From assembly GCF_028502605.1 (NCBI RefSeq), contig NC_079236.1, positions 806,001 through 870,000 of the forward strand: 64,000 nucleotides of DNA, in the 5' to 3' direction. This document shows, one piece after another, positions 43,719 through 54,649 of this stretch. Both the position numbers and the translations under genes were made by a program. Numbering within the stretch: the first letter of the stretch is position 1; each line of letters starts with the position of its first letter. The DNA is from Trichoderma breve. Taxonomy: Eukaryota > Ascomycota > Sordariomycetes > Hypocreales > Hypocreaceae. Under the pieces are notes generated by a model, which was given only the letters and a program-made list of their open reading frames with translations, was not told the origin of the DNA and made no database searches.

Positions 43719-45335
43719 ATGTCGGAAGAGCCATCGTTGCCTCGACTGCCTGCGGTCTCGTGGGATGAACAATCTCAGAGCTTCTCCAACCAGCCCCGCA
43801 AGCGTCACCGTATTAGTTCGCGGCAAGGGAATCCCTCGTCGCCCTTGAATTTCAATTCCAGCGACCCAGCTGTCTTTTCTAGTGACGATGATCCGGGCCT
43901 TGACAATTATGTCGAAGGGAGGCACAAGAGGCGCTACGTTGGATCATGGTTCCAACAACAGCTTGAATCGCCAGATGCCGCCTCCACCGAGGATGTCACC
44001 CTTGCTCCCATCCAGACAAAGCGCTACTTGAAGAGGGACTTTGACAGTGGTGTCTTTCTGGGGAGCGATGCCACCGATGGCGAAGACTTTGTGGAGGGCT
44101 TGGACCTCCCAGCGTTGCCAAGGTTGCCACAGTTGGGAGCCCGGGCTGTGCCTCAACTGTCTCAGGCAGAAGTAGGCGCCCGGCGCAAGATTCAAGAGTG
44201 CCTGGACTCGGGCAATGAGACCGTGGACCTCATGTCCATGGGCTTGGAGGTGTTGTCGGATGATACCGTCAACCGCCTCAGTCAAATCGCTTGCATCCCC
44301 ATTGTGGCCAAGGATGTTGCGTTTGTGCAGAGAGAGCCGGAGCTGAAGCTGTTCATGGCATCGAACAGCTTGGCACGACTACCTGGCTCCCTTTTCGATA
44401 TCAATCACCTCACAGTGCTAAGTCTTCGTGGAAACCAGCTCACAGAGCTTCCCTCGGCAATCTCGAAACTGAGCAACCTGAGGCAACTCAACATATCGCA
44501 GAACCGATTTAAGTATCTGCCCGCTGAGTTTCTCGATTTGTTCAAAGTCGGAGGGAAATTCCGTGACTTATCCCTCTTTGTCAATCCGTTCCTACAGCCG
44601 GAGCAGGCCGCTCCATCTGACGGGGAGAACGGTGGCCAGGGTATTATCTTACAACCGGCACCATACGCCTCAATCAGATACAAATGGTTGTTCGATGATG
44701 AACAAGTGCCACGATATTTGACTCGATGGCTCGGCCGATCTTCGCTGCAAATCTCCGACTCCAATGGCCAAATTCTCTCAGAGTTCCGTCTCCCATCAAG
44801 GGAGGAATCCTCGGTAACACACCTGCCAGTCGCAGTAGGCAGTGATCAGTTTGGTCTCCCCGCTTCCATTTCCTCACAACCCTCTCTCAAAGAGGCGACG
44901 CGGCCAAGTGTTGTGCCCAGCTTAGTCGAACTGGCGCTGCAAAGCTGCTATCATAGCAGCCAGCTTCGTGAACTCGATTCGTACATTCCAGACGGGCTCT
45001 CACACCTTCAGAAGCTGCTGCGGCGCGCCTCTTCGCAGAGAGACAACGGCGGGGTGAGCTGTTCAACCTGTGGGAAGACGCTTGTGGTGCCTCGACTCGA
45101 GTGGATTGAGTGGCGAGAAATATGTAGGGGCACTGTCCTTCCCCTACCTGATCGCGGCACTACGAATGTCATTACGAGACCATTTACCAAGGACGAGACG
45201 GAGATGGCTGTGCCTTTTCTTTATAGGGCATGTTCTTGGCGCTGTGGACCCAAGGATTCAGAGAAGAATAAGTGGTGGTCTCTGGGGCTTGTTAAACCGG
45301 TGGAAGAAGCTGGTTCACGAGCGAGCAGGTCGTGA
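43719..45335 (+). CDS. Leucine-rich repeat protein with C-terminal cysteine pairs
   Basis: Intronless, 538 aa from ATG 43719 (MSEEPSLPRL); an upstream non-ATG extension of the frame is not needed. The first 200 residues are polar with the basic patch QPRKRHRISSRQG. Leucine-rich repeats occupy about residues 213-295 (LARLPGSLFDINHLTVLSLRGNQL, LPSAISKLSNLRQLNISQN, YLPAEFLDLF); these bind proteins. The C-terminal domain has CSTCG at 448-452 and CSWRC at 505-509, a pairing that could hold a zinc ion. It resembles uncharacterised fungal LRR proteins; I do not know its partner. A nuclear location is plausible from the basic patch but not shown. Confidence 0.88.
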   Translation: MSEEPSLPRLPAVSWDEQSQSFSNQPRKRHRISSRQGNPSSPLNFNSSDPAVFSSDDDPGLDNYVEGRHKRRYVGSWFQQQLESPDAASTEDVTLAPIQTKRYLKRDFDSGVFLGSDATDGEDFVEGLDLPALPRLPQLGARAVPQLSQAEVGARRKIQECLDSGNETVDLMSMGLEVLSDDTVNRLSQIACIPIVAKDVAFVQREPELKLFMASNSLARLPGSLFDINHLTVLSLRGNQLTELPSAISKLSNLRQLNISQNRFKYLPAEFLDLFKVGGKFRDLSLFVNPFLQPEQAAPSDGENGGQGIILQPAPYASIRYKWLFDDEQVPRYLTRWLGRSSLQISDSNGQILSEFRLPSREESSVTHLPVAVGSDQFGLPASISSQPSLKEATRPSVVPSLVELALQSCYHSSQLRELDSYIPDGLSHLQKLLRRASSQRDNGGVSCSTCGKTLVVPRLEWIEWREICRGTVLPLPDRGTTNVITRPFTKDETEMAVPFLYRACSWRCGPKDSEKNKWWSLGLVKPVEEAGSRASRS

Positions 45336-46387
45336 GTGAGAAATTGTGAGATGTACCGAGCTCTTATACAACATTGCATGGGCGTTTTTGATGGAGGTTT
45401 TTGGTTATTTTCTGGCATTGTATGGGCGGCAATATGGAAATGGTGGGCTTTTGGCAGATGCATGGACAGCGTAGTCGACGGTACCTAGGAATCAATGACA
45501 ACTAGGGCATTTTTCTAGATAGTACAGGGATCTTTCCAGACATATATACAGCACAACGAATAACAATGTCGTGGTGATACTAGCACCGTTTGGGCTGTAT
45601 TATAAATACCCTCCGTGGTCTTGCTTTTCTTACAATGTCGAATATTAGACATTTAGGCTGAGCCGACAAGGAGGCCACTGAGAGGGGAGTCGTTTTTGAA
45701 ATCCCTGGTCTGGTTTGTTGTGTGGTGGGCACGATTTCGAGAACGTGCAATTGCTACCAATCGTAGCATGCGTGTGTGTGTAAGAACTTGTATTCCTGTC
45801 TTAGTACCAGCTATCTGTCTGTTCATGCCCCTATATGTGTGTCCCGTCACGCAAAAAAAAAAATTTCAGCTACTATGCGATAGCAGAGATACTCTCATAG
45901 ATTCCAGCTATTTTCCGATGGTACTGAGACCTATCGCTACTATCCTCTAGTAGATAGATGTAGACGTAGTATATAATAGTAGTCAGAGTAGACACAAGTA
46001 TCTTTTAATAGCTGTCCATAAACTTTGTATGCTGAATAATAAAATATCTGTCCAGCCAGCCAGCCACTCACTCCCTTCACAATGGGATGGTGGATATCTG
46101 GCTGAGCTAGGGCGCCATTCCCAGTATCCTAAAACGGCACATTCTAGATTCGAGCTTCGCAGCCGGCAGAATATCGGCCAAACACTTCCCCGGTCCCCAC
46201 GCCCATTGAGGCGAGGTGGCATTTTAATACTCCAGAATTTGGCTGCTTAAAACATAGCATCCTCTTTGTAACCCGTTGGCGACACCATCACTCTTCTTCT
46301 TCTTCCTCCTCCCCAACTTCACGCGACTGCACCCAATTGCATCCCAACAATCGCATCTTCGCGCCCAACCTTTCCAACTCTTCCACA
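45336..46387. other. Intergenic region with a CTATCGCTA motif
   Basis: AT-rich with short degenerate repeats around 45870-45985, including CTATCGCTA at 45931-45939 (reverse complement of TAGCGATAG). The last 100 bases are a CT-rich promoter/leader for Sec61 gamma. No gene seen. Confidence 0.45.
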
Positions 46388-46771
46388 ATGGCCGATCAAG
46401 TTGAGGAGATCCTCGAGGTTCCCCGCGAGTTCTTCAAGGACGGCGTGCAGTTCATCAACCGCTGCCAGAAGCGTACGCATTCTCCCACCACGTGTCCCTT
46501 GCTCTGCCTCTGCACTTGCGTCGCTCTAAGCTAACACGTTCTTGTTTTTCCCTTTTTCTAGCCGACCAGAAGGAGTTTCTCAAGCTGTGCCAGGCTGTTG
46601 GCATCGGCTTCGGCGTCATGGGCGCTGTCGGATTCATCGTCAAGCTGAGTGCGTTTTCCAATCTTATTATCCGCTCCAGGGTGTGAATACATGGAGAAAG
46701 AATTGTTGGCTAACTTGGGCCTTGGTGCAGTACACATTCCTCTCAACGGCCTCCTCGTCGGCTCTGCATAA
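46388..46771 (+). CDS. SSS1: Sec61 gamma subunit of the ER translocon
   Basis: 70-aa tail-anchored subunit of the Sec61 channel that moves proteins into or across the ER membrane. Three exons, 46388-46472, 46562-46648 and 46731-46771, with introns of 89 and 82 nt. The protein reads MADQVEEILEVPREFFKDG, then a conserved CQKPDQKEFLKLCQAVGIGF, one membrane helix (about residues 42-60, GIGFGVMGAVGFIVKL) and ends IHIPLNGLLVGSA, the family end. The length is typical. The gene is easily overlooked because no exon exceeds 87 nt. A CT-rich stretch at about 46289-46330 marks a strong promoter. Confidence 0.97.
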
Positions 46772-47613
46772 ATGTCTGATATTCGGCGTTTTGGGAAAGC
46801 ATCGGGACTGATGCGATTGAGGGACGGAGAGGGCTAGCGATGGGATGATCGCTGTGTATATTTTCTTTTTTTAATCCGGGAATGAGTGGGATGCAATAGC
46901 ATGTTTAATTGATTGGTTTGGGATACGAAAAGCGTGATCCTGCGAGCTACTACCTTGTCGTCTGTTGGGATGTGATGTGCTTTTTCTATTCTGCTCAAGG
47001 AGCGATACCTGGTGGCCATGACCTTGTAGGTGAGCGATGGGGGTTTTTTTCCCTATTGAGAGCACAGAGGTCAAGCAATTGTTGTCTCCTGTGGTATCTC
47101 TTAAAATGCTCTGCTTCCCTTGATAACGTGCTATGCTATCTGATGGGCTGTAACCACCAAGAACCTGCGCAGGTCATGCAAATACAAACAGGTTTCAGAT
47201 AAAGCAATCATTCCTCCACGCAAAGCCAGTCTCGAATTGTAAGCCCAGCAGAAGCTGCAAGGATGACGTGCCATTTAATCAACATGATATGGGACATGCA
47301 TATAGATTTTGGTTGGTCGCAGGGCGGTTACCCTGCATTCATTTTGCAACGTATGACTGGCGGTTGTTATGCAGCAGACACGAGGCTGTCTGAGACATCT
47401 AGATGATGCGCTGTCGCCGAAAAGACAGTATAAATCAGGGAGAACACCGATAGTGACAATGTGTTCCTTGTTGACTCTCATCCCCTCTTATCTTGGTCTC
47501 AGTGCTTGGATCTGTGTCACCCATCGCCCGCGTTATCATTCTCAGCGCCGTAACACCAAGACACTTTTATGCGGTGATACTCAGACTGTGCTAATCTACA
47601 ATAACATCTAATT
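46772..47613. other. Intergenic region between Sec61 gamma and the thioesterase
   Basis: No conserved open frame in 0.84 kb; contains the 3' end of Sec61 gamma and the promoter of the thioesterase. Confidence 0.4.
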
Positions 47614-48530
47614 ATGGTGGACAAGGGGAAATCAGTAGCTCTTCGAATAGACCCTTTCGTCATAGAAGCCTTGGCTGAACACACGGCAACGGTGATATTC
47701 ATCCACGGCTTAGGCGATACACCAGACGTACTGCTTGGGCCGGTCGAGCACTGGAGAGGCAACGGCCAACTCGATCACGTTAAATTTGTGCTTCCCTATG
47801 CGCCTGTGATTGCATTCACCGCGGTAAGTGCTCTATTTCACTGGAACCCTGTGATTTGGGAGCTGAGAAAATTGTAGAAAGGGGGAGTGTCGATGCCTGC
47901 GTGGTTTGATATTGTATGGTTTCTCCCGTCTCTCAGACTTTGTTACGTGATGTTAATGTTGCTGCAGCAAGTCTACGACGGCTCTCCAGATGCGCTTCAG
48001 ACTGACGAAGACGTAAACGGTATTTTTGCCAGCAGAGACTACATCCAAAGTCTCATCAACGATGAAATCAGCGCTGGAACACCCGCAAATCACATCATAG
48101 TTGCCGGCTTTTCGCAGGGCGGGGTGGTAGCTGTTCTCGCCGGCTTGACGTTTCCACAGACTCTGGCCGGCGTCGTGCTGCTTTCGGCATGGTTACCACT
48201 GATTGAAAACTTCATGGAATATGTACCCGAAGATCATGCCAGCAAGGGGACGCCCATCTTTTTGGGTCACGGCATAGAAGATCGCATGGTGACGCTGGGG
48301 CTGGCCAAGAAGAGTCGAGATGCGTTGACTGCGATGGGCTTTGAAATCTCGTGGGATGTATATCCGTGAGTGACACCGAAATCAACTCAACTGCTTTCTG
48401 GTTGTATATGAGTGCTCAAGGCGTTGGGGGTCATGCTAACAGTTTGGTGGTGGGCAGCGGACTGGGTCATGCGACTTGCGAGGACGAGCTGGACGATGTA
48501 GAGGCCTTTATCGACGAGAACTTGTCTTAA
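47614..48530 (+). CDS. Acyl-protein thioesterase 1 (alpha/beta hydrolase)
   Basis: Removes palmitate from cysteines of membrane-bound proteins such as Ras and G alpha subunits; also acts as a lysophospholipase. Four exons: 47614-47823, 47878-47913 (36 nt), 47968-48365 and 48458-48530, giving 238 aa with consistent phases. It has the family entry TVIFIHGLGDTPDVLL, the MPAWFDI loop, the nucleophile Ser131 in AGFSQGG, Asp187 in GIEDRMV and His219 in GLGHATCEDEL. Introns of 54, 54 and 92 nt. The short exon 2 encodes KGGVSMPAWFDI, a segment present in all relatives, which supports the splice. Cytosolic. Confidence 0.95.
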
Positions 48531-49781
48531 CTGGACCTGGAACATGACTTGCTAGTGTTTGATGGTCGAGTCTACTGAGGGTCTTGGGAACGTTGAATGA
48601 ATGGGATGAGGCAAGGCGAGTTGAACCGCCGCATGTATGTACGAGGATGTACGTGCTTCGTATTGCCTCCGCAGAATGACAACGGAGCAAAGAGTGGGAA
48701 CTTGTATTCGTAGGCGCCTAGGCCAATGCAAGAAACAAGGGCATCTGTCCCACTCGAGACCAAGAGGGGGATCATCCGCTGCGGAATTCCATGCATGTGC
48801 TAATATTTTGACACCAGACAGCTCCATCTGCTACTAAGAACAGATTGATCCAATGTGCTAGGGCATTGTAGTCTAGTAGTACGAATGGAGTATTAGTAGA
48901 GGTTCTTTGTATTACATGCGTACACATAATGTACAGGCAGGTATGCTCTGCTTATATGGATATCAATTGCTGGCATCGACCAACGTATTGCAACACCGCA
49001 GGCATCAAAGTGTTCATGTTTTGTTAGTTGGTGTTTTTGTGGTGGCTTATACAACACGCCTAAAAAACCACGTCACCCCCCCTAAATGATAGCGATGGAT
49101 GCAATGCAAGTACTGCACCGATTAATTCTCTTCCAGGCTTCCCGCATCACAAGGGATAACAGGCCGCGATAAGGGCACCACAGCTAATGTACCAGCTCAA
49201 CTTTTTTTTTTCTGCATTGACGTCAGGTGTCATGCGTGGCGGCTTATGGATGGCCACGGCGGGCATTGCGCCAACTGATCACGCTATAGAATGAGACGCT
49301 GCAGGCTTTCCGGTCGCTAAACTTGCCGCTGTTTCTGCCAGACCCCTCCACGTCTTACCGCCCTGTGGGGGCCTGCAGGGAACCTCAAGCCCGGGCCTGA
49401 TACCGATACCTAACATAACATTTCGTCCATAACTTGTACAGACAGACTCAACTCCTGCCTTCATCTTGTACGGCACTGCACTGCACTGCACTTCTGCCAT
49501 GTGCTGCGGCCTGGCCATTTTCTCTCCTGGTCTTGTCGTGTCTGCAGTTCAGACCGTCTGACGAACTTTGCTGCTGTTGCTGCTGCTGGCCCGCGCTGTT
49601 TTCGTTCTCCAGCTATTTGCATCTTCCAGCCCTACCCAGCTCTGTCTGCTCTTATCAATAAGGCAGCGAAGCGTCCAATCTTACCATCAGTGCCGCGACT
49701 GCCAACGAGTCTTGTCGCTGCATCAGCGGAATTGCCTGCTTTCTCACTTTTGGAACTTGATATTTCTCATCTCATCAAGGC
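48531..49781. other. Intergenic region with a CT-rich leader
   Basis: No conserved reading frame. The last 330 bases (49440 onward) are rich in CT and TGC/CTG repeats and probably form the transcription start and leader of the IVY1-like gene. Confidence 0.45.
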
Positions 49782-51290
49782 ATGGCGACGCCGATTGTTT
49801 CTCGACCATCCAGTCCGACGCCCTCCCAACTGCCTCCGATGCCTGAGTCTCCCGTCTATTCTCTCGCGTCGACTGCTCTGCCGCTGTCTCAGTACAACCT
49901 GCCCTTACCGCCTCCCCCACGCCCGTTGCATGCTGTCATAACAAACGCAGACCTCGAGCGGTCTCAGGAGGCGTATGCGGACCTGTTGACTTCGGCCAAG
50001 GCCTATAGGGTTGCCCTCGCTGCGCTATCTACGGCTGCCTCTACCTTTGGCTCAGCGTTGGAAGCATGTGCCAGACTGAAAGAGGCGCGGTCAGAGCCCA
50101 TTGGCCCCGCTGGGGCTACCAATATGACGGCCAGCTTCACGACCAAAGGTCAATGCACGGCGGATACGCTCATGTCTGCATCCGGAGTGCATCACCTGAT
50201 TGCAAACCACCAGCAGATTCTGTCCGAGACTGTCTACCGCTCTTTCGAAGTACCCTTGCTCCACGAGCTCGACAAGTGGCAAACCGTCATTGGAGACGAA
50301 GAGGAGACGTATCAGCAGAGCATCAAGGCACAGAGCAGAGAGGTTAAGCGCCTGGAAAAGGAAGGCCTAAAGTTGCATAAGCAGAGGCGCCGGGACGTTG
50401 CCCGGTTCAGAGCCCATCTTGTCGAGTTGACTTATAAGCTCGACGGGCTGACGACTCTCCATGGAGACCATGCGAGAACACTATTAAGGGAAAGCCAAGA
50501 GACGAGCGCGCGTATTGTCGATGCTAGTTGTAGTCTTGTGCGAGCCGAAGTGGACATATTCGAAAGCTTGGCTAGAAAGGGTTGGAGCGGCGGTGGCCTG
50601 GACGATGTCCTGGAAAAGGGCCAGGACTTGTTTGCAATTGAGGATGATGGCATTCACGGTGCTGGTGCAAGCGGTGGGGAGGGGGTTAAGCTCTTCTCTA
50701 TCCTGCCGCCGAAGAGTATCCTTGCCGACACGACGTCCGAACCACGAAGCGAGAGTTTGCTGATGGACCATGATCGTTACCAGGCGCTTAATGCCATGGC
50801 TTCCGACCCCAAACCAAGCGGTGACTCTGAAAGCGTCTTCTCGGCTGACTTTAACAAGCCGCGAAATGCCCGCCCCTTTTCTCCTCAGCCGATCCGGAGG
50901 GCACCCACGGACGTGACATATGACTTGCTGGATAATCTTGTAGGCCCGTCGTCTCCTAATCTCGAAGACGACTTGTTTCCATCGATTATGCAGGAGGGTA
51001 TTAAGGAAGAGGAAGAAGCGGGCGAGGTTGGAAATGAAATACACGACAGAGCTGAAGAGCCGTTGGAACCGCTGGAGCCGTTGGAGCAAGTGTGGAACCA
51101 AACACACTCGGATGCCGACAGCGGGGAGCAGACGGAGCGGGAAATCGTGGATGAAGCAGAACCAAGGCATGAAGAGGAGGGAGAAGAAGAAGAGGAAAGG
51201 GGAAGACTGCTGAGATTTGACTCCCACTTCGACGACAGAGACTCGCTCAATCCGATGAACGATTTGGAGCTTTCTCCTGAGGCGACGTAG
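49782..51290 (+). CDS. IVY1: IVY1-like phospholipid-binding protein
   Basis: 502-aa intronless protein like yeast Ivy1, a vacuole-associated protein with an I-BAR/IMD-like fold that binds phosphoinositides, the Rab Ypt7 and Vps33 and takes part in TORC1 and membrane fusion control. The helical core runs from about residue 48 to 265: VITNADLERSQEAYADLLTSAKAYRVAL, CTADTLMSASGVHHLIANHQQILSETVYRSFEVPLLHELDKW, REVKRLEKEGLKLHKQRRRD and FRAHLVELTYKLDGL, with a basic face (KRLEKEGLKLHKQRRRDVARF) suited to lipid contact. The N-terminus is proline-rich. The C-terminal third is disordered, with LEPLEPLEPLEQ repeats and a run of glutamates. Homology by recall of the filamentous fungal family. Confidence 0.83.
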   Translation: MATPIVSRPSSPTPSQLPPMPESPVYSLASTALPLSQYNLPLPPPPRPLHAVITNADLERSQEAYADLLTSAKAYRVALAALSTAASTFGSALEACARLKEARSEPIGPAGATNMTASFTTKGQCTADTLMSASGVHHLIANHQQILSETVYRSFEVPLLHELDKWQTVIGDEEETYQQSIKAQSREVKRLEKEGLKLHKQRRRDVARFRAHLVELTYKLDGLTTLHGDHARTLLRESQETSARIVDASCSLVRAEVDIFESLARKGWSGGGLDDVLEKGQDLFAIEDDGIHGAGASGGEGVKLFSILPPKSILADTTSEPRSESLLMDHDRYQALNAMASDPKPSGDSESVFSADFNKPRNARPFSPQPIRRAPTDVTYDLLDNLVGPSSPNLEDDLFPSIMQEGIKEEEEAGEVGNEIHDRAEEPLEPLEPLEQVWNQTHSDADSGEQTEREIVDEAEPRHEEEGEEEEERGRLLRFDSHFDDRDSLNPMNDLELSPEAT

Positions 51291-51982
51291 GGGCATATGC
51301 TTGGGATGTAGAGTCACCCTTTTTGGGGGGTTTCCTTTTTTTCCTCTTTTCTTTTTTCTTTTGGTCACTAGCATGGTTTGGTGTTGGTTTTTTCTCGCCG
51401 TCTATATGATTGAATGGCTTCACGAAATGATTTTGACAGATTGCTTACTTTTTTTTCTCTTTTGTTTTTGAAGAAACATGGATTCTTGGGAAGGCGGGCA
51501 AAGAGCCTTTTTTGTTTTTTCTCTTATTATTCTTCTCTCGTTTCTTGCATACCTAGATGTCTAAAGCACATATTCAAAGGGGGGTTATCACCAAAAAGAA
51601 GAGAGATACAGCTATGGACCCCAAGGAATTTCCATTTACAATAAACAAAAAAAAAAAAAAGAGCTTCATCTCACATGCGTACATTCCCTTTTATCCACCA
51701 GTAAACGCCTACAAGAGTCATGATTTGGGTACCCTGTGATGCTGATGCTGCGAACCTCCTGTCTTTGGCTGCTCAAGCAGCTCGTCCTCACTTTATGTGC
51801 GCTGCTTCGCTTTCGACGAACACTGTTTTGGATGGTCTAGTCATCCGCCCCCTTACGTCGTATCGTGAATAACCGTCCCAGCCTCGAACGCGAAAAGAGA
51901 GAAAAAAAGAAACAGATAAAACGAGAAAAAAAGGGTATTGGCTCATTCAGCCAGTATTAACCTCCAATCATCTGCCTCCCAT
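51291..51982. other. Convergent 3' region with T-rich and A-rich tracts
   Basis: Between the IVY1-like and Nup53-like stops. Thymine-rich runs (51311-51540) and an adenine run at about 51647-51660 mark the two 3' ends. No gene. Confidence 0.55.
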
Positions 51983-53323
51983 CTAATCGTCTTTATCAAT
52001 GCAATACACATCGCCCTTGAACAGACTAAACGTAGCATCGAGCCACCAGATAACCTTCCAGTAAAGACTGGCGCGGTTCCAGTCGAATTCGCCCGTTTCC
52101 GTCCGAGGCACCTCGTTGCCAATCATGCTGCCGGAGAACCACTTGATGATGGGAAGCGCGTTGAGGATGCGCTGCATGACTGACTGCTGGGGCAGGAGGG
52201 CTTGTTCGGCGGGGAGGAGACGAGCCTTGCGCGCGGTGGGGATGCGTCTGCAGAAGATGCTATCTTCCTGATCGATTTCCAGGGGCTCGATGCTGGATGT
52301 CAACGCAAAGGGTATGGGTTCTGTGATGGTGGCGCTGGAGCCGTGAGAGAGTGTAGTCGAATTCATCGTCTGGCTGGACTCTCTAGATTCAGCCGGAGAC
52401 AAGTCGAGAAGACGGCTGTTAAACGTCGTGGGGAGACCCGACACCGATTTCCGCTGGGCATGACCGAAGCTAGGGGGCGCAAAGTTCGGTACGCTTTTTG
52501 ATCGCCCCTCTTCCAGCTGCTCAATGTCTGGGCAGGCTTCGTCTTTAGCTGGAGCCACGCCCCGGTAGGGCTCAGCGTAGACAAGGTGTCCTAGTATCCT
52601 CTGAGGGCTGGAGTACACGGCGGCGTTACCGGCCTCTGCACTGGCAAACGTGACCTTGACCCAGTGCTCGCCACCATCGGCGCGGTTGACCAGGGCGCGC
52701 TCTTCGGAGGTGAGGTTTCGGCGGCGCGTGAATGCGGGATCGCGGAGCTCCGACTTGTATCGCCTCTGCGAAGACGGGGGTTCTCTGGGATAGTCTTCGA
52801 GGATGAGGCCGGCGAGAGACTCGTAGTGGGCGATGGCAGCGTATTGCTGTGTCGATGAGCGGTAGCCTCTCAGGATGAGCTCGACAGGGGAGGACTTGAC
52901 GGTGGCGCGTTGGGGCACGGCATCTTCCTGCGCGCCTGAAGCAGCGCCGGCGTTTGTCTTGCGCTGGTTGGAGTTGGAGGGGGGGTTGGAATTGGATTGG
53001 TTCGACACCCAGTCGTAGAAGAGCTTGTCTGCGGCGGCGAGCGTGGGATTCTCTCGACCGCGAGCCGGAGTCCCTGTTTTAGAGCGAGACCGTCTTGTTG
53101 ACTTTCCGAAAGAACCTGTTTCGGCGATGCTGCGCCGTGTTCTCGTTGTGCCTTCGTGTCTGGGGAGAAGATGGCAATGTCAGCTTGCTGGTGGTGTTGT
53201 AAATAGGAGGTGAGAAGATGCAATGATGACTTACGGGTAGATCATGGCGTAGGGTCGCTTGATGCCGTCCTCGCCAACGTAGCATTCGTCATCGGGGACG
53301 TTGTGCAGGATGAGCGGCGCCAT
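51983..53323 (-). CDS. NUP53: Nup53/Nup35-type nucleoporin
   Basis: Inner ring nucleoporin that contacts the pore membrane and Nup155/Nup93-type partners. Two exons, 53323-53235 and 53159-51983, with a 75-nt intron, give 421 aa. The N-terminal part is basic and serine-rich after the splice, [13 protein letters not shown] being the linker. The MPPN/RRM-like fold covers about residues 125-240: [70 protein letters not shown] and [13 protein letters not shown]. The C-terminal [24 protein letters not shown] with [12 protein letters not shown] forms an amphipathic tryptophan-rich helix that binds the nuclear membrane, as in yeast Nup53/Nup59. Fold and tail together make the assignment good. Confidence 0.9.
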
Positions 53324-54600
53324 GGTGGGCGAAGATGTGAGAGGAGGATAGCCTAAGACGCGACGCGGGCTGAGGTAGGGAGAGGTGAAGATGGTGACCC
53401 AATGAGGCTGCGATTGGAGGGCCAAAGATTGGTCGGATGGGCGAGATGCAGAGTCCCGAAAGTTGATACAAAATTCTGGAGTGAATGGAAAACCTTGGCA
53501 CAACAACACAACAGAGTAGATTCACTAGCCACATCTGCAGCGCCACAATTACCCGATTCGAGAGCTTCATGTTTTGGAGCGCCTCGTTTGCTGGTCATCG
53601 GCTGACTAATGCCCGATACGCAGCAAGCCACAAACATGTGAAACTCACTCCTTCAAACCTGAACTAATCTCTGTAATCAATGCCTACTCGGTGAAACTTT
53701 CGGCAATTGATCAATCTATTCCTACCTGATGAGGCTATCGTTAGTTTGTCAATCTAGTTCTGCTTCGTTGGAGGGTAGATTCACCAGCCACACTGACCCA
53801 GTAGTGCCACATTTACCCTTTCAGAGAGCTCTTCTCAAGCTTGGACGCAAAGATGTTGTCCAGCGACAGCTTTGATAAGGAATTGTTTTCATCGGCGAGA
53901 TTACTCATGAGCCATCTGGACTACCATGAGACTTGCAGCTTAAGATAAGGCTGTAAATCTATTCACAAATCTCGGATAAGATCATCGGAGATTTGATCGT
54001 TCCTATGACCCAATGCGCACAACACCAAACTGAATATAGCATAAATGGACAGACGTTTACGTTATGGAGACACCTAGAGAAGAGCAATACATGCCTATAC
54101 ATAGAATAGTAATAAAGACTTGAAATATACTGATAGTGTGCAGTTATACGAGCGAGCATTAAAATGTCTACAGGTACACAGACTGCGAATGGGATTTCCT
54201 GTACAAACTGATAGCTGGATATATGGACACTAGAAAGAGATAGCGATAGTAACCAGTAGTAGAGGAAGTAGCAAATAGTAGAATATACAGGTCGAAGTAT
54301 TGGGCGTAGAAGTAAATATATCGCGTTTTTACGAGTCCGCATCTCACTACGACACCCTTTGTACTGTATCCGTTGCATTGCGGATAGCCACCACCAGTCT
54401 CTAGAAACGTAAAACATGCAACAGACATATAATAAATCCGCAATGCGAGTGCATACATGCAAAAGCACCTGGTAGATGTAGATACTAGGTGCTCACCGGC
54501 AGGAAGGTACGATGATCTGTGGTGCGCCTGAGGTGTCAAGCTGTAAAATACATGAACGGCTGCCACCAGCTGCCTGGCCACTTATTTCCCCAGCATTGAC
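53324..54600. other. Intergenic region with a TAGCGATAG motif
   Basis: AT-rich past 53640. TAGCGATAG is at 54241-54249. Minus-strand open frames at about 53959-54581 overlap each other in two frames and have no recognisable features. No gene called. Confidence 0.4.
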
Positions 54601-54649
54601 CACTCCTTCTTTCTTTACCGTCTGAGGATTTTACCGTTTCCTCTATTTC

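Noticed and set aside
50484..51374. 296-codon minus-strand frame opposite the IVY1-like gene
   Set aside because: Arises from the acidic/glutamate-rich coding strand read backward; no family resemblance.
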